Shown here: positions 25,340 through 35,384 of the stretch, in pieces | Position numbering within the stretch: the first letter of the stretch is position 1 | Layout: every line of letters starts with the position of its first letter | Assembly (NCBI RefSeq): GCF_900166585.1 | Contig: NZ_FVZC01000008.1 | Location: 496,001 to 560,000 of the forward strand | Direction: 5' to 3' | From: Mesobacillus jeotgali | Lineage (GTDB): Bacteria; Bacillota; Bacilli; Bacillales; Cytobacillaceae | Length of the DNA stretch: 64,000 bases | Notes under the pieces: model-generated | Seen by the model: only the letters and a program-made list of their open reading frames with translations | Told to the model about the DNA's origin: nothing | The model's database searches: none | Translations under genes and position numbers: made by a program

Positions 25340-26026
25340 TTGCGTCAAGTTGCAGCTGTATTGTTTGATTTGGACGGTACCTTACTCGATCGGGAATCAT
25401 CTCTTTTAAAATTTGCTGGAAGTCAGTATGACAGATTTTATAGGGATTTAAGCGTGATAAATAAAGAGGATTATATCAACAGATTCATAGAATTGGACAG
25501 CAGGGGTTATGTCTGGAAGGACAAAGTTTACAACTCCCTTTTAAAGGAATTCAACCTCAGGGGCATGACATGTGAAGTCCTTCTAGAGGATTACATGACA
25601 AATTTCAAGTATACATGTATCGGCTTTCCCCATTTGCACGAGGTCCTCGTGAGCCTTCAGCAAATGGGACTTAAATTAGGATTAATCTCGAACGGCAAAA
25701 CCCGATTCCAGATGGATAATGTAAAAGCTTTGGGTATTGAGGGTTTCTTTGATTGCATCCTTATTTCGGAAGAAGTCAGGCTTAGCAAGCCGGATCCGCT
25801 GATTTTTCAAAAAGCGCTTGAAAAGCTTGGAGTATCGGCAGCACAAAGTATATATGTGGGCGATCATCCTGAGAAAGACGTCAGTGCTTCCCGGAAAATC
25901 GGGATGGTTGGAGTCTGGAAGCGGGATGATTATTGGCAAAACGCGGATGCGGATTATATCATAGAAAATCTAAATAATCTGCTAAGCATCATATCGGAAG
26001 GAGCTATGTTACATGGAAAATTTTAA
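25340..26026 (+). CDS. HAD-family hydrolase (phosphatase-like)
   Basis: A 228-residue haloacid dehalogenase-superfamily protein. Motif I is [14 protein letters not shown] (nucleophile Asp), motif II is LGLISNGKTR, the motif III Lys is in RLSKPDPLIFQKAL and motif IV is YVGDHPEKDVSASRKIG. The cap is inserted after motif I (C1 type). Family members hydrolyse small phosphorylated metabolites; the substrate is unknown. The start is TTG at 25340 (MRQVAAVLF), set by GGGAGGTG 8 bases upstream. The open frame extends upstream into the MITE-like element and should not be used. It overlaps the acetyltransferase gene by 14 bp. Confidence 0.88.
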   Translation: MRQVAAVLFDLDGTLLDRESSLLKFAGSQYDRFYRDLSVINKEDYINRFIELDSRGYVWKDKVYNSLLKEFNLRGMTCEVLLEDYMTNFKYTCIGFPHLHEVLVSLQQMGLKLGLISNGKTRFQMDNVKALGIEGFFDCILISEEVRLSKPDPLIFQKALEKLGVSAAQSIYVGDHPEKDVSASRKIGMVGVWKRDDYWQNADADYIIENLNNLLSIISEGAMLHGKF

Positions 26027-26420
26027 AATTCATTACCATCCGCCCGATGCACTTGATTATATTAATCTGCGTATAGAGGCAGGAATGAGCGGAAAATCGC
26101 TGGAAGGTGCAAAGGTCGGATTAAAGAATTCATTGTTTGCAGTCACTATTTATGAGGAATCAGAATTGGCGGCCATGGGACGGATCATCGGCGATGGCGG
26201 GACGTTTTACCAGATCGTTGATATTGCCGTAAAGCCAGCCTTTCAGGGCAGGGGATTGGGTAAGCAGCTCATGAAAGAGATTATGAAATATTTAGATGAA
26301 CATACATACGAAGGTTCATATGTCAGCCTGATAGCCGATGAGCCGGCAAATAAACTTTATGAGCAATTTGGATTTGCTTATACCTTTCCAAAATCTCATG
26401 GGATGTACCGGAAATACTAA
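26013..26420 (+). CDS. GNAT-family N-acetyltransferase
   Basis: A 135-residue acetyltransferase. The acetyl-CoA pyrophosphate-binding motif A is DIAVKPAFQGRGLGKQLMKE (QGRGLG), and the C-terminal motif B is NKLYEQFGFAYT. It is of typical GNAT length and resembles YdaF/YjcF-like small acetyltransferases. The acceptor substrate cannot be inferred. ATG start behind GGAAGGAG, inside the end of the HAD gene, so the two are translationally coupled. The 200 bp after it contain a weak inverted repeat and AT-rich sequence but no clear terminator. Confidence 0.85.
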   Translation: MENFKIHYHPPDALDYINLRIEAGMSGKSLEGAKVGLKNSLFAVTIYEESELAAMGRIIGDGGTFYQIVDIAVKPAFQGRGLGKQLMKEIMKYLDEHTYEGSYVSLIADEPANKLYEQFGFAYTFPKSHGMYRKY

Positions 26421-26629
26421 TCCAGTCATCATCATTATAAAACCTGGCTGACTTCTTATTTTTAAAAGATTAAAATTAATGAAATGCACTCATCAAAGAG
26501 AAAATGGTTAAAACTGGACGAAATATTACATTAATGGAATTTGACCCAATTTTACATATGAGGGTATTATTCAGAATGTTCAAATGTGCTTTAATTAGCT
26601 GAAGAATATTGTGTTAGATTAAAGGATGG

Positions 26630-27196
26630 TTGAGCTTTAAGATGAAGTACGCACCCGAAGATTTACAGATGATCAAAGAGCAGCTGGGCAGCCAATCATT
26701 GTCGGCTATTGCCAGGAGGCTGAACCGTACAATCACAGCCCTCGAAGTGAAAATCACCAGAATGGGCCTTTCTCATACCAAATCCCACACAGGAATGATA
26801 ACGGCAGGAGAGCTTGCCAGAATTCTCAAGATTGACCGAAATACTGTCATGCAGTGGATTCTAAACCACGAATTGGATTCCTATCAGCGTATCACACGCA
26901 ATAAAAAAAGATTCACATTTATCAATATCGATGATTTTTGGGCCTGGGCGGATAAAAATCGTCATAAAATTGATTTTTCAAGGCTGGAACTGGACTCTCT
27001 TCCGCCAGAACCACACTGGGTGGCAATTGAACGCACACTCAAAAAACAAACAACGAACTACAAGGCCTGGACAAAGCAGGAAGAAAGACAACTATTGGAA
27101 TGTTACTGCTGCGGCAAGTCTCTGACTGAAATATCCAAGATTCTGGGAAGGACACAGGAGTCTATCCGGAAGAAGCTTAAACGGTTAATTAATTAA
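26630..27196 (+). CDS. Putative DNA-binding protein with paired HTH/Myb-like segments
   Basis: A 188-residue basic protein. An N-terminal HTH-like segment (about 8-45, QSLSAIARRLNRTITALEVKI) is repeated in related form at the C-terminus (about 150-186, KSLTEISKILGRTQESIRKKL, preceded by AWTKQEERQLLE, a SANT/Myb-like start). In between lies a MerR/excisionase-type HTH (about 56-105, ITAGELARILKIDRNTVMQWI). Two similar trihelical modules around a central winged HTH suggest site-specific DNA binding. The TTG at 26630 has AAAGGATGG just upstream. An ATG at codon 5 is also possible. Target and role unknown. Confidence 0.72.
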   Translation: MSFKMKYAPEDLQMIKEQLGSQSLSAIARRLNRTITALEVKITRMGLSHTKSHTGMITAGELARILKIDRNTVMQWILNHELDSYQRITRNKKRFTFINIDDFWAWADKNRHKIDFSRLELDSLPPEPHWVAIERTLKKQTTNYKAWTKQEERQLLECYCCGKSLTEISKILGRTQESIRKKLKRLIN

Positions 27197-27339
27197 AAGA
27201 ACTTCTCCTAAAAGCCACAATTTATGGTAAATTTATGATTAATCTTGTAATGATTGTTAAATAATAGTATATTTTTCCTATTAAACTATTTTTCAATAAT
27301 TATCAGATGTGTTGGTTTACGTCCCCAGGAGGAATCAGT

Positions 27340-28581
27340 ATGGATATTTATGTTGCAAGGCAGCCTATTTTTGATATTAATGAGAAAACGGTTGCTTATG
27401 AATTGCTATATCGAAGCAGTACAGTCAATAATTATCAGCACACAGATGGGGACCAGGCTACAACTGACGTTATTGTAAATAGTTTCTTGAATATTGGTGT
27501 CAAAGAGTTATCGAACGGCAAGCCATGTTTTATTAATTTTACCGAAAAACTATTAAAGCTGGGTGTGCCTTCTTACTTCAATCCATTATCAATCGTTGTG
27601 GAGATCCTCGAAACAGTCGATTTGAATGAAGATATCCTGAGTATTTGCCAGGAATTGAAGGCTCATGGATATACAATTGCGCTTGATGACTTTTTCGTTT
27701 CACAATGGAATGAAATGACGGTTAAGTTATTGGACTATATTGACATCATTAAGATTGATTTTCGGACGACGAGCCGAACTGACAGACAGGAAATCATTCG
27801 TTTTTTAAAGGGCCGGGATATTCGGTTCCTGGCTGAAAAAGTCGAAACGATTGAAGAATACCAGGAAGCAAAGGAAGATGGCTTCGTTTACTTCCAGGGC
27901 TTTTACTTCAGCAAGCCAGTCATCCTGAACAGTTATGATATACCAACATACTATCATTCCTATTTTCAAATTTTAAAAGAAATTGAGAATCCGGAGCCAG
28001 ATCTGGAAAAGATAAAGACCGTCATTGAAAAAGATATTTCCCTTTCCTATAAACTTCTAAGGTTGATCAACAACCCGGTTTTCCGGCCGAAGAATGAGGT
28101 CTCTTCTATAAAACAGGCCATCATCCTTTTGGGACTGAATGAAATCAAAAAGTGGATATATGTATTAGCCATAAGGGGTGCCGACAAGGGGTCGGGCAAT
28201 TCTAAAGAGAGGGAAATCATTGAACTTTCCCTTAAGCGGGGAAAGCTCGGCGAATTGATTGGCAGGAAGGTAGGAAGAGAGGTTCTGGCCTCAAAGTACT
28301 TCCTTCTCGGAATGTTTTCCCTGATGGATTCCTTGCTTCATCACCCAATGGAGGACTTGCTTCAAGACCTGCCGCTAAGCAATGAACTGAAAAATGCCTT
28401 ATCCGGTGAAAAGAACGATGAATATGTCATGCTCCAATTCCTGAAAGACATTGAGCATGCATTCCACGAAAATCTGGAGCTTCCGTTTAACCCGACTGCC
28501 ATGCCTGAAGAAGAACTTTTCAGGCTTTATGGTGTAGCGAGTGATTGGGCTGCAAAGGTTTTGGGCGAAGAGAATCCATAA
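27340..28581 (+). CDS. EAL-HDOD signalling protein, YuxH-like
   Basis: A 413-residue cytoplasmic protein with an EAL-like domain (about 1-200) and a HDOD domain (about 205-395, EKDISLSYKLLRLINNP). The EAL domain starts YVARQPIFDINEKTVAYELLYR, but key catalytic positions are altered: the E-x-L motif is weak and the DDFG(T/A)G loop reads DDFFVSQW. It is therefore probably a c-di-GMP-binding or purely regulatory domain without phosphodiesterase activity. B. subtilis YuxH has the same architecture. The start is ATG at 27340 behind CAGGAGG. An upstream ATG at 27307 lacks a ribosome site. Confidence 0.88.
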   Translation: MDIYVARQPIFDINEKTVAYELLYRSSTVNNYQHTDGDQATTDVIVNSFLNIGVKELSNGKPCFINFTEKLLKLGVPSYFNPLSIVVEILETVDLNEDILSICQELKAHGYTIALDDFFVSQWNEMTVKLLDYIDIIKIDFRTTSRTDRQEIIRFLKGRDIRFLAEKVETIEEYQEAKEDGFVYFQGFYFSKPVILNSYDIPTYYHSYFQILKEIENPEPDLEKIKTVIEKDISLSYKLLRLINNPVFRPKNEVSSIKQAIILLGLNEIKKWIYVLAIRGADKGSGNSKEREIIELSLKRGKLGELIGRKVGREVLASKYFLLGMFSLMDSLLHHPMEDLLQDLPLSNELKNALSGEKNDEYVMLQFLKDIEHAFHENLELPFNPTAMPEEELFRLYGVASDWAAKVLGEENP

Positions 28582-28589
28582 TATATCAG

Positions 28590-28615
28590 GCATGCATCCG
28601 CATGCTTTTTCTTTT
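28590..28615 (+). terminator. Terminator of the EAL-HDOD gene
   Basis: GCATGC-ATCC-GCATGC hairpin followed by TTTTTCTTTT. Confidence 0.85.
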
Positions 28616-28726
28616 GTGAAGTAAATTCTTGTAACCTGACGATAAAAAAGATATATTTTTACATAGATAAAATTGTTTTCGTGATATCTTGCCATAATAT
28701 TCTCTCTGAATGAGGTGTTTTTTCCA

Positions 28727-28954
28727 TTGGTGCTGAAATATTTATCCGCACTGCTCCTTCCTGGTTTCATGGTCATTTTTTTCACCAGGGTTGCCTATAA
28801 CCACATTCTTGCGCTCGTATTGACGGTCGCGCTGATCGCAGCTTCCGTTTATAAAGGGTATACAGATTCCTTCCTGCTGATCGTCGTCGATGCTTTCTCA
28901 TTGACGCTTGGCTTCTTTTTGGCCAATCAGATGATGAAGCGGAACAAGAATTAA
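28727..28954 (+). CDS. csbA: CsbA family membrane protein
   Basis: A 75-residue protein with two to three hydrophobic helices. It matches CsbA, whose B. subtilis gene also lies directly upstream of uvrB. The segment TRVAYNHILALVLTVALIAASVYKGYTD is characteristic. In B. subtilis csbA belongs to the general stress (SigB) regulon, and its biochemical role is unknown. The start TTG at 28727 is chosen because GAGGTG lies 9 bases upstream. A GTG at 28715 would lie inside that ribosome site. I could not find a clear SigB promoter by eye. It has its own terminator before the SOS-controlled uvrBA. Confidence 0.87.
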   Translation: MVLKYLSALLLPGFMVIFFTRVAYNHILALVLTVALIAASVYKGYTDSFLLIVVDAFSLTLGFFLANQMMKRNKN

Positions 28955-28973
28955 CCAAAATAAGTAAAATGCG

Positions 28974-29001
28974 CCTGTCGAATCCTGTTCGGCGGGTTTT
29001 T
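28974..29001 (+). terminator. Terminator of csbA
   Basis: CCTGTCGAA-TCCTG-TTCGGCGGG (9 pairs, two of them G-U) followed by TTTTT. Confidence 0.82.
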
Positions 29002-29029
29002 CTTATGTCAGCTGGTTAAAATGAAGCTC

Positions 29030-29045
29030 AATCAAACATTTGATT
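29030..29045. promoter_or_regulatory. AATCAAA-CA-TTTGATT inverted repeat
   Basis: 7-bp perfect arms around CA. It is nearly identical to the 20-bp palindrome at 42932-42951. Unassigned; it could be an operator for a TetR-type regulator. Confidence 0.5.
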
Positions 29046-29097
29046 AACAATAATAAGACAGGTTCCAGCAAACTTCTCGTAAAAGAAGATTGCCATT

Positions 29098-29111
29098 CGA
29101 ATGTTTGTTCG
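29098..29111 (+). promoter_or_regulatory. LexA (DinR) SOS box upstream of uvrBA
   Basis: CGAATGTTTGTTCG agrees with the Bacillus consensus CGAAC-N4-GTTCG at all but one fixed base. A -10-like TAGAAT lies at 29144-29149. The uvrBA operon is a known SOS target in B. subtilis. Confidence 0.82.
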
Positions 29112-29257
29112 CTTTTTGTTGGTTTGTTTCGCCTGCTTTGTGGTAGAATGAGGATATGACTTTTTGACATCAATGTAAGGCTTATATATAAGAAGGTTTA
29201 TTTTATAACAGTAAATAAATGAACCTGGCTTTAAATTAAATTACAGGAGGCTTTTCT

Positions 29258-31237
29258 GTGAAGGACCAATTTGAATTAGTCTCGAAGTATTCCCCGCAGG
29301 GAGACCAGCCTGCAGCAATCAAAGAGCTGGTAAAAGGCATTCGCGAAAATAAGAAGCATCAGACGCTTCTTGGAGCGACAGGTACAGGGAAGACATTCAC
29401 GATTTCGAATGTCATCAAGGAAGTAAACAAGCCGACCCTTGTCATTGCCCATAACAAGACATTGGCCGGGCAGTTATACAGCGAGTTCAAGGAATTTTTC
29501 CCTAACAATGCGGTTGAGTATTTCGTCAGTTACTATGATTACTACCAGCCGGAGGCTTATGTACCCCAGACCGATACATTCATTGAAAAAGATGCGAGCA
29601 TCAATGATGAGATCGACAAGCTGCGCCACTCTGCCACATCGTCTTTATTCGAGCGCAAGGATGTCATCATCATTGCCAGCGTATCTTGCATCTATGGTCT
29701 CGGTAATCCGGATGAATACCGAGACATGGTGGTGTCGCTGAGGACAGGGATGGAAATTGAGCGTAACAAGCTGCTTCATAAGCTGGTGGATATCCAGTAT
29801 GAACGGAATGACATTGATTTCAAGCGTGGGACATTCCGAGTCCGCGGGGATGTCGTCGAGATTTTTCCCGTCTCCCGTGATGAGCACTGCATGAGGGTCG
29901 AATTTTTCGGAGATGAAATCGACCGGATTCGTGAGGTCGATGCGCTGACAGGCGAGATCATTGGTGAGCGGGATCATGTGGCCATCTTCCCGGCTTCCCA
30001 CTTCGTAACCCGTGAAGAAAAACTGAGAATCGCAATCGAAAATATCGAAAAAGAACTGGAAGAGCGCCTTGAAGTGCTGCGCGGCGAGGAAAAATTGCTT
30101 GAGGCCCAGAGGCTCGAACAGCGGACGAGATATGATCTTGAAATGATGAGGGAAATGGGTTTCTGTTCCGGCATCGAAAACTATTCGCGCCACCTGACGC
30201 TGAGGCCGGCAGGGGCGACTCCATACACCTTGCTTGATTACTTCCCAGATGACTTTTTGATCGTTGTCGATGAGTCGCATGTTACATTGCCGCAAATACG
30301 GGGAATGTTTAATGGTGACCAGGCCCGTAAACAAGTGCTTGTTGACCACGGCTTCCGACTGCCGTCTGCAATGGATAACCGCCCGCTGACATTTGCGGAA
30401 TTCGAGAATCATGTCAAACAGGCTGTATTCGTTTCCGCTACCCCGGGTCCGTACGAACTCGAGCATACTCCGGAAATGGTCCAGCAAATCATCCGTCCGA
30501 CAGGATTGCTTGATCCGACTATCGATGTAAGGCCGATTGAGGGCCAGATCGATGACCTGATCGGCGAAATCCAGGAGCGGACGAAGCGCAATGAGCGTGT
30601 CCTCGTGACGACTTTGACAAAGAAGATGTCCGAGGACCTGACAGATTATCTGAAGGAAATTGGCATCAAGGTCCAGTACCTGCACTCTGAAGTCAAAACG
30701 CTCGAGCGAATTGAAATCATCCGTGAGCTGAGACTTGGTAAGTACGATGTTCTCATCGGAATCAACCTCCTGAGGGAGGGGCTTGATATCCCTGAAGTGT
30801 CACTTGTCACTATTCTTGATGCTGATAAGGAAGGCTTCCTTCGTTCAGAAAGATCCCTTATCCAGACAATCGGGCGTGCGGCGAGGAATGCAGGCGGGCA
30901 CGTCATCATGTATGCTGACAGGATGACCGATTCTATGGAAAAGGCGATCAGCGAGACGAAGCGCCGCCGTGCGATCCAGGAAGAGTACAACGAAAAGCAC
31001 GGAATCACGCCGCAGACGATCCAGAAGGATATCCGCGATGTAATCCGCGCGACAATTGCTGCCGAGGAGCAGGAAGCCTACAGCCCGGCAGAAGGTTTGA
31101 AGAAGCTGACGAAGAAAGATCGCGAGCAAGTGATCTTCAATATGGAAAAGGAAATGAAGGATGCGGCGAAGGCTCTCAACTTCGAAAGAGCGGCCGAGCT
31201 GCGTGACCTCATTCTTGAGTTAAAAGCGGAAGGATGA
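29258..31237 (+). CDS. uvrB: Excinuclease ABC subunit B
   Basis: A 659-residue UvrB, standard length. Walker A GATGTGKT (residues 39-46), the beta-hairpin [20 protein letters not shown] that opens damaged DNA, Walker B VVDESHV, helicase motifs [20 protein letters not shown] and QTIGRAARN, and a C-terminal UVR motif ([12 protein letters not shown]) that contacts UvrC. In nucleotide excision repair UvrB receives damage from UvrA and loads UvrC. GTG start behind AGGAGG. It is followed after 7 bp by uvrA. Control by LexA is indicated by the upstream SOS box. Confidence 0.98.
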   Translation: MKDQFELVSKYSPQGDQPAAIKELVKGIRENKKHQTLLGATGTGKTFTISNVIKEVNKPTLVIAHNKTLAGQLYSEFKEFFPNNAVEYFVSYYDYYQPEAYVPQTDTFIEKDASINDEIDKLRHSATSSLFERKDVIIIASVSCIYGLGNPDEYRDMVVSLRTGMEIERNKLLHKLVDIQYERNDIDFKRGTFRVRGDVVEIFPVSRDEHCMRVEFFGDEIDRIREVDALTGEIIGERDHVAIFPASHFVTREEKLRIAIENIEKELEERLEVLRGEEKLLEAQRLEQRTRYDLEMMREMGFCSGIENYSRHLTLRPAGATPYTLLDYFPDDFLIVVDESHVTLPQIRGMFNGDQARKQVLVDHGFRLPSAMDNRPLTFAEFENHVKQAVFVSATPGPYELEHTPEMVQQIIRPTGLLDPTIDVRPIEGQIDDLIGEIQERTKRNERVLVTTLTKKMSEDLTDYLKEIGIKVQYLHSEVKTLERIEIIRELRLGKYDVLIGINLLREGLDIPEVSLVTILDADKEGFLRSERSLIQTIGRAARNAGGHVIMYADRMTDSMEKAISETKRRRAIQEEYNEKHGITPQTIQKDIRDVIRATIAAEEQEAYSPAEGLKKLTKKDREQVIFNMEKEMKDAAKALNFERAAELRDLILELKAEG

Positions 31238-31244
31238 CGATAAT

Positions 31245-34124
31245 ATGGCTATGGATAAACTGATTGTAAAAGGCGCCAGGGCCCATAATTTAAAAAATAT
31301 AGATGTCACCATTCCGAGAGATAAGCTTGTTGTGCTGACAGGGCTTTCCGGTTCAGGAAAGTCCTCGCTGGCGTTCGATACAATCTATGCTGAAGGACAG
31401 CGCCGCTACGTAGAGTCATTGTCTGCGTACGCACGCCAGTTCCTCGGCCAGATGGACAAGCCGGATGTCGATTCAATCGAGGGATTATCACCGGCAATCT
31501 CTATCGACCAGAAGACAACAAGCAGAAATCCCCGTTCAACGGTTGGAACGGTGACAGAGATTTATGATTATTTAAGACTGCTATTTGCAAGGGTGGGAAG
31601 GCCAACCTGCCCGGTTCATAATATAGAGATTTCCTCCCAGACGATTGAGCAGATGGTCGATCGCGTACTTGAATATCCTGAGAGAACAAAGCTGCAAATC
31701 ATGGCGCCGCTCGTTTCCGGCAGGAAGGGCACCCATGTAAAAGTCCTCGAGGATATAAAAAGACAGGGCTATGTCCGTGTCCGTGTTGACGGGGAAATGC
31801 TTGACCTGGGGGACGAAATCGAGCTTGAAAAGAACAAGAAGCATTCGATTGAAGTCGTCATCGACCGGATTGTCGTGAAGGAAGGAATTGCAGCTCGTTT
31901 GGCGGATTCACTTGAAGCAGCGCTCAAGCTTGGTGAAGGCAATGTCCTGATTGACGTCATGGGAGAAGAAGAATTGATGTTCAGCGAAAACCATGCCTGC
32001 CCGATTTGCGGCTTTTCAATCGGTGAGCTTGAGCCCCGGATGTTCTCATTCAACAGCCCGTTTGGTGCCTGCCCGGAATGTGACGGACTCGGCGCAAAGC
32101 TGGAGGTTGACGTTGACCTGGTCATCCCGAACAAGGACCTGACATTGAAGCAGCATGCGATTGCTCCATGGGAACCGACCAGCTCGCAATATTATCCGCA
32201 GCTGCTTAAGGCAGTCTGCAATCACTATGGAATCGATATGGATATACCGGTAAAAGACCTGCCGGAAAACCAGATGGAGAAGATCCTTTATGGTTCCGCC
32301 AAGGACAGGATTTATTTCCGTTATGAAAACGACTGGGGACAGGTCCGCGAAAATTATATTATTTTTGAGGGTGTACTCAAAAACGTTGAGCGCCGTTACA
32401 AAGAAACAAGCTCCGACTTTATCCGTGAACAGATGGAGAAATATATGGGCGAGCACGCCTGCCCGACTTGTAAGGGGTATAGGCTGAAGCGGGAAACTCT
32501 TGCTGTCCTGGTAGACGGACGCCATATCGGTGAAGTGACGGCATTGTCTGTTGAGGAGGCACACCAATTTTTCAATAGTCTCCAGCTTTCCGAAAAAGAG
32601 ATGCAGATTGCCAATATGATTTTCCGAGAAATCACAGAACGTCTAGGCTTCCTGATCAACGTTGGTTTGGATTATCTGACGATGAGCCGTTCAGCAGGGA
32701 CACTTTCCGGCGGGGAGGCGCAGCGAATCCGGCTGGCCACCCAGATTGGCTCACGCCTCACTGGGGTATTGTATATCCTGGATGAGCCGTCCATTGGTTT
32801 GCATCAGCGTGACAATGACAGGCTGATCGATACGCTGAAAAATATGCGTGACATCGGCAACACATTAATCGTTGTTGAACATGATGAAGACACGATGCTC
32901 GCAGCTGACCACCTGATTGATATCGGCCCTGGCGCGGGTGTCCATGGCGGGGACATCATCTCCCAGGGGACGCCGGCTGAGGTAATGGATGATCCGAACT
33001 CCCTGACTGGCCAGTATCTCTCAGGCAAAAAATTCATTCCGCTCCCAATCGAGCGCCGCAAACCAGATGGCCGCTATATTGAAATCAAGGGAGCAAAGGA
33101 AAACAACCTGAAAAACGTCAATGTGAAGTTCCCGCTCGGAACCTTCATGGCGGTAACAGGTGTATCAGGGTCCGGCAAAAGTACACTGATCAATGAAATC
33201 CTTCATAAATCGCTGGCAATGAAGCTGCACCGGGCAAAAAGCAAGCCAGGTGAGTTCAAGGAGATAAAGGGTGTCGAGCACCTGGACAAGGTTATTGATA
33301 TTGACCAGTCACCAATCGGACGAACACCAAGATCGAACCCGGCAACGTACACAGGCGTGTTTGATGATATCCGTGATGTCTTCGCTTCGACTAACGAGGC
33401 AAAAGTCCGCGGCTATAAAAAAGGCCGCTTCAGCTTCAATGTCAAAGGCGGACGCTGTGAAGCCTGCCGTGGCGACGGGATCATCAAAATCGAAATGCAC
33501 TTCCTGCCTGATGTATATGTTCCATGTGAAGTCTGTCATGGCAAGCGTTACAACCGCGAAACACTGGAAGTGAAATATAAAGGGAAGAATATTTCCGATA
33601 TCCTTGATATGACTGTCGAAGCTGCGGTAGAATTCTTCGCTAACATTCCGAAGATCGCCCGTAAGTTGCAGACGATATATGATGTCGGACTCGGCTATAT
33701 CACACTCGGACAGCCGGCGACGACTCTGTCCGGCGGCGAAGCGCAGCGTGTTAAGCTGGCATCCGAACTGCATCGCCGATCCACCGGCCGCTCTCTGTAT
33801 ATTTTGGATGAACCGACGACCGGTCTGCACGTGGATGATATTTCCCGTTTGCTTGTCGTCCTCCAGCGCCTCGTTGAAAATGGCGATACCGTGCTGGTCA
33901 TCGAGCATAACCTGGATGTCATTAAAGCGGCCGACTATCTGGTCGACCTTGGCCCAGAAGGCGGAGACCGAGGAGGTACAATCCTCGCCACCGGCACACC
34001 AGAAAAAATCGCCGAAGTTCCGGAATCCTATACAGGCAGGTACCTGAAGCCGATTTTGGAACGTGACCGATTGAGGATGAAAGAACAAATCCAGGAAAAA
34101 GAAAAAAGCACAAGCAACGCATGA
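31245..34124 (+). CDS. uvrA: Excinuclease ABC subunit A
   Basis: A 959-residue UvrA. It has two ABC-type ATPase modules with Walker [10 protein letters not shown] (33-41) and GVSGSGKST (about 638) and signatures [11 protein letters not shown] and [11 protein letters not shown]. It also has zinc modules CPICGFSIG...CPECDG (about 250-280) and CEACRGDG...CEVCHGKR (about 735-770). The dimer scans DNA for bulky lesions and hands them to UvrB. ATG start behind GGAAGG, 7 bp after uvrB. The sequence [20 protein letters not shown] agrees with the Bacillus orthologue. A terminator follows. Confidence 0.98.
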   Translation: MAMDKLIVKGARAHNLKNIDVTIPRDKLVVLTGLSGSGKSSLAFDTIYAEGQRRYVESLSAYARQFLGQMDKPDVDSIEGLSPAISIDQKTTSRNPRSTVGTVTEIYDYLRLLFARVGRPTCPVHNIEISSQTIEQMVDRVLEYPERTKLQIMAPLVSGRKGTHVKVLEDIKRQGYVRVRVDGEMLDLGDEIELEKNKKHSIEVVIDRIVVKEGIAARLADSLEAALKLGEGNVLIDVMGEEELMFSENHACPICGFSIGELEPRMFSFNSPFGACPECDGLGAKLEVDVDLVIPNKDLTLKQHAIAPWEPTSSQYYPQLLKAVCNHYGIDMDIPVKDLPENQMEKILYGSAKDRIYFRYENDWGQVRENYIIFEGVLKNVERRYKETSSDFIREQMEKYMGEHACPTCKGYRLKRETLAVLVDGRHIGEVTALSVEEAHQFFNSLQLSEKEMQIANMIFREITERLGFLINVGLDYLTMSRSAGTLSGGEAQRIRLATQIGSRLTGVLYILDEPSIGLHQRDNDRLIDTLKNMRDIGNTLIVVEHDEDTMLAADHLIDIGPGAGVHGGDIISQGTPAEVMDDPNSLTGQYLSGKKFIPLPIERRKPDGRYIEIKGAKENNLKNVNVKFPLGTFMAVTGVSGSGKSTLINEILHKSLAMKLHRAKSKPGEFKEIKGVEHLDKVIDIDQSPIGRTPRSNPATYTGVFDDIRDVFASTNEAKVRGYKKGRFSFNVKGGRCEACRGDGIIKIEMHFLPDVYVPCEVCHGKRYNRETLEVKYKGKNISDILDMTVEAAVEFFANIPKIARKLQTIYDVGLGYITLGQPATTLSGGEAQRVKLASELHRRSTGRSLYILDEPTTGLHVDDISRLLVVLQRLVENGDTVLVIEHNLDVIKAADYLVDLGPEGGDRGGTILATGTPEKIAEVPESYTGRYLKPILERDRLRMKEQIQEKEKSTSNA

Positions 34125-34136
34125 TTTTAATGATAA

Positions 34137-34166
34137 AAGCTCTTCCTTGACTGGAAGGGCTTTTTC
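34137..34166 (+). terminator. Terminator of uvrBA
   Basis: AGCTCTTCC-TTGACT-GGAAGGGCT stem followed by TTTTTC. Confidence 0.85.
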
Positions 34167-34224
34167 GCATTCCTATAGCTTTCTCACAGTTGCTTACCGT
34201 GAAATAAGGACTTTACTAGGCCGC

Positions 34225-35109
34225 TCATTTTAAATGGATCGGGGTCATTTCTGCATCTAAAGCTCTAAAACTATAATTTTGCTCTTTCAGGTACTGGAGC
34301 AGTTCGGGCAGCTGGACCAGAGTTTCTTCTCTTTCATGAAGAAGAATGACAAGTGGCTCTTCCTTCTTTGATTTTTCTGCAATCTGGGCAATCGTATTGT
34401 CTACCAGTCTCTTGTCACGATAAAACCAATCCTTGCTGTCAATGTTCCAGTCCCACAACTGGTATCCTTTGTCACTGACCGCTTTCTTATGTGGCTCTTT
34501 CATATGCGGGACGCTCCCATAAGGTGTCCGGATCAAACTCGAATCAATGCCTGTTATTTCTTTGATTGTCTTTAATGTTTGGTCCATTTCAGCAACAACG
34601 GTTTGGGGTGACTGGTAGATTTTCTTTTTGTCATGTGTAACTCCATGTGCCCCGAGACTATGGCCATCTTCAGCCATTCTCTTTACAGAATCGGGAAAAT
34701 TCCTCATATTACCGTCCAGCATAAAAAAAGTTGCCTTTGCGTCATACTCATTCAATATCGCTAAAATTCGATCAGATACCTTGTGTGGTCCATCATCAAA
34801 TGTAAGATAGACAGTTTTAGAAGGGGCTTGCGCAGGAGTGGATGCTGGGACTGCAGTCAGGTCATTGGTTTCTGATTGGGTAACCGGCTTCGTATCATCG
34901 TCAGAAAATCTGGGAGGCTTTGACTCTAGTTGCTTTAAAACATCATCACTGCGGTGGTAAGCCATTTTTATTTCTTTTGGCTCGCTGAAACTTTGATTGA
35001 CCACAGGTTTTTTAACCTGGCCTGCAACTGCAGAAGAGGAGGTGACCAGTCCGCCAATCAAACACAATACTGTACACCATCTGGCTGTTTTCCTTTTCAT
35101 GCTGAACAC
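34225..35109 (-). CDS. Exported polysaccharide (peptidoglycan) deacetylase
   Basis: A 294-residue protein with an N-terminal signal segment (about 4-30) and a NodB/CE4 deacetylase domain (about 95-285). Motif 1 TFDDGPHK holds the catalytic Asp pair, motif 2 SLGAHGVTHDK the zinc His residues, motif 3 IRTPYGS, then LWDWNIDSKDW and VILLHERE. It probably removes acetyl groups from peptidoglycan GlcNAc, like B. subtilis CE4 deacetylases. GTG at 35109 (TGAGGG 7-8 bases upstream) is preferred over the ATG three codons later. It is monocistronic, convergent with uvrA and divergent from the yvl operon. Confidence 0.87.
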   Translation of the reverse strand: MFSMKRKTARWCTVLCLIGGLVTSSSAVAGQVKKPVVNQSFSEPKEIKMAYHRSDDVLKQLESKPPRFSDDDTKPVTQSETNDLTAVPASTPAQAPSKTVYLTFDDGPHKVSDRILAILNEYDAKATFFMLDGNMRNFPDSVKRMAEDGHSLGAHGVTHDKKKIYQSPQTVVAEMDQTLKTIKEITGIDSSLIRTPYGSVPHMKEPHKKAVSDKGYQLWDWNIDSKDWFYRDKRLVDNTIAQIAEKSKKEEPLVILLHEREETLVQLPELLQYLKEQNYSFRALDAEMTPIHLK

Positions 35110-35289
35110 TCTGCATCCCTCACTGAAATTAAAATTGTTTACTATAACATAGACGTTAATATTTCAGAAATGTTACATTCATATTTCTCTTTAATTACAG
35201 AATAATAGTTTGCCAGTCAGAATTGAATAAGAAAATAGTGGGAATTTTTTTATGGAGTTCATGGAAGATTCAATTAGTTGAGGAAAAAT

Positions 35290-35314
35290 GACAAGGATTC
35301 TTATAAGACTTGTC
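35290..35314. promoter_or_regulatory. GACAAG/CTTGTC imperfect palindrome upstream of the SigW promoter
   Basis: GACAAG arms pair with CTTGTC around an inner TCTTATAAGA, in the gap between the deacetylase and the yvl operon. Unassigned. Confidence 0.4.
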
Positions 35315-35334
35315 GAACTAATTCCATAATAAAA

Positions 35335-35360
35335 TGAAACTTCTCATGTTCCGCTGCGTA
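35335..35360 (+). promoter_or_regulatory. SigW-type ECF promoter of the yvlABCD operon
   Basis: TGAAAC (35335-35340), exactly 16 bp, then CGTA (35357-35360): the SigW consensus. The B. subtilis yvlABCD operon is a SigW target. The promoter also shows that the first in-frame ATG at 35334 cannot be the start of yvlA. Confidence 0.88.
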
Positions 35361-35384
35361 TTAATTGCTAAGGAGATGAAGAGG

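Noticed and set aside
29645..30685. 346-codon minus-strand open frame
   Set aside because: It lies entirely antisense to uvrB, shows no family motif or ribosome site, and is explained by codon bias of the sense gene. The same holds for the 259-codon frame antisense to uvrA at 33309-34088.
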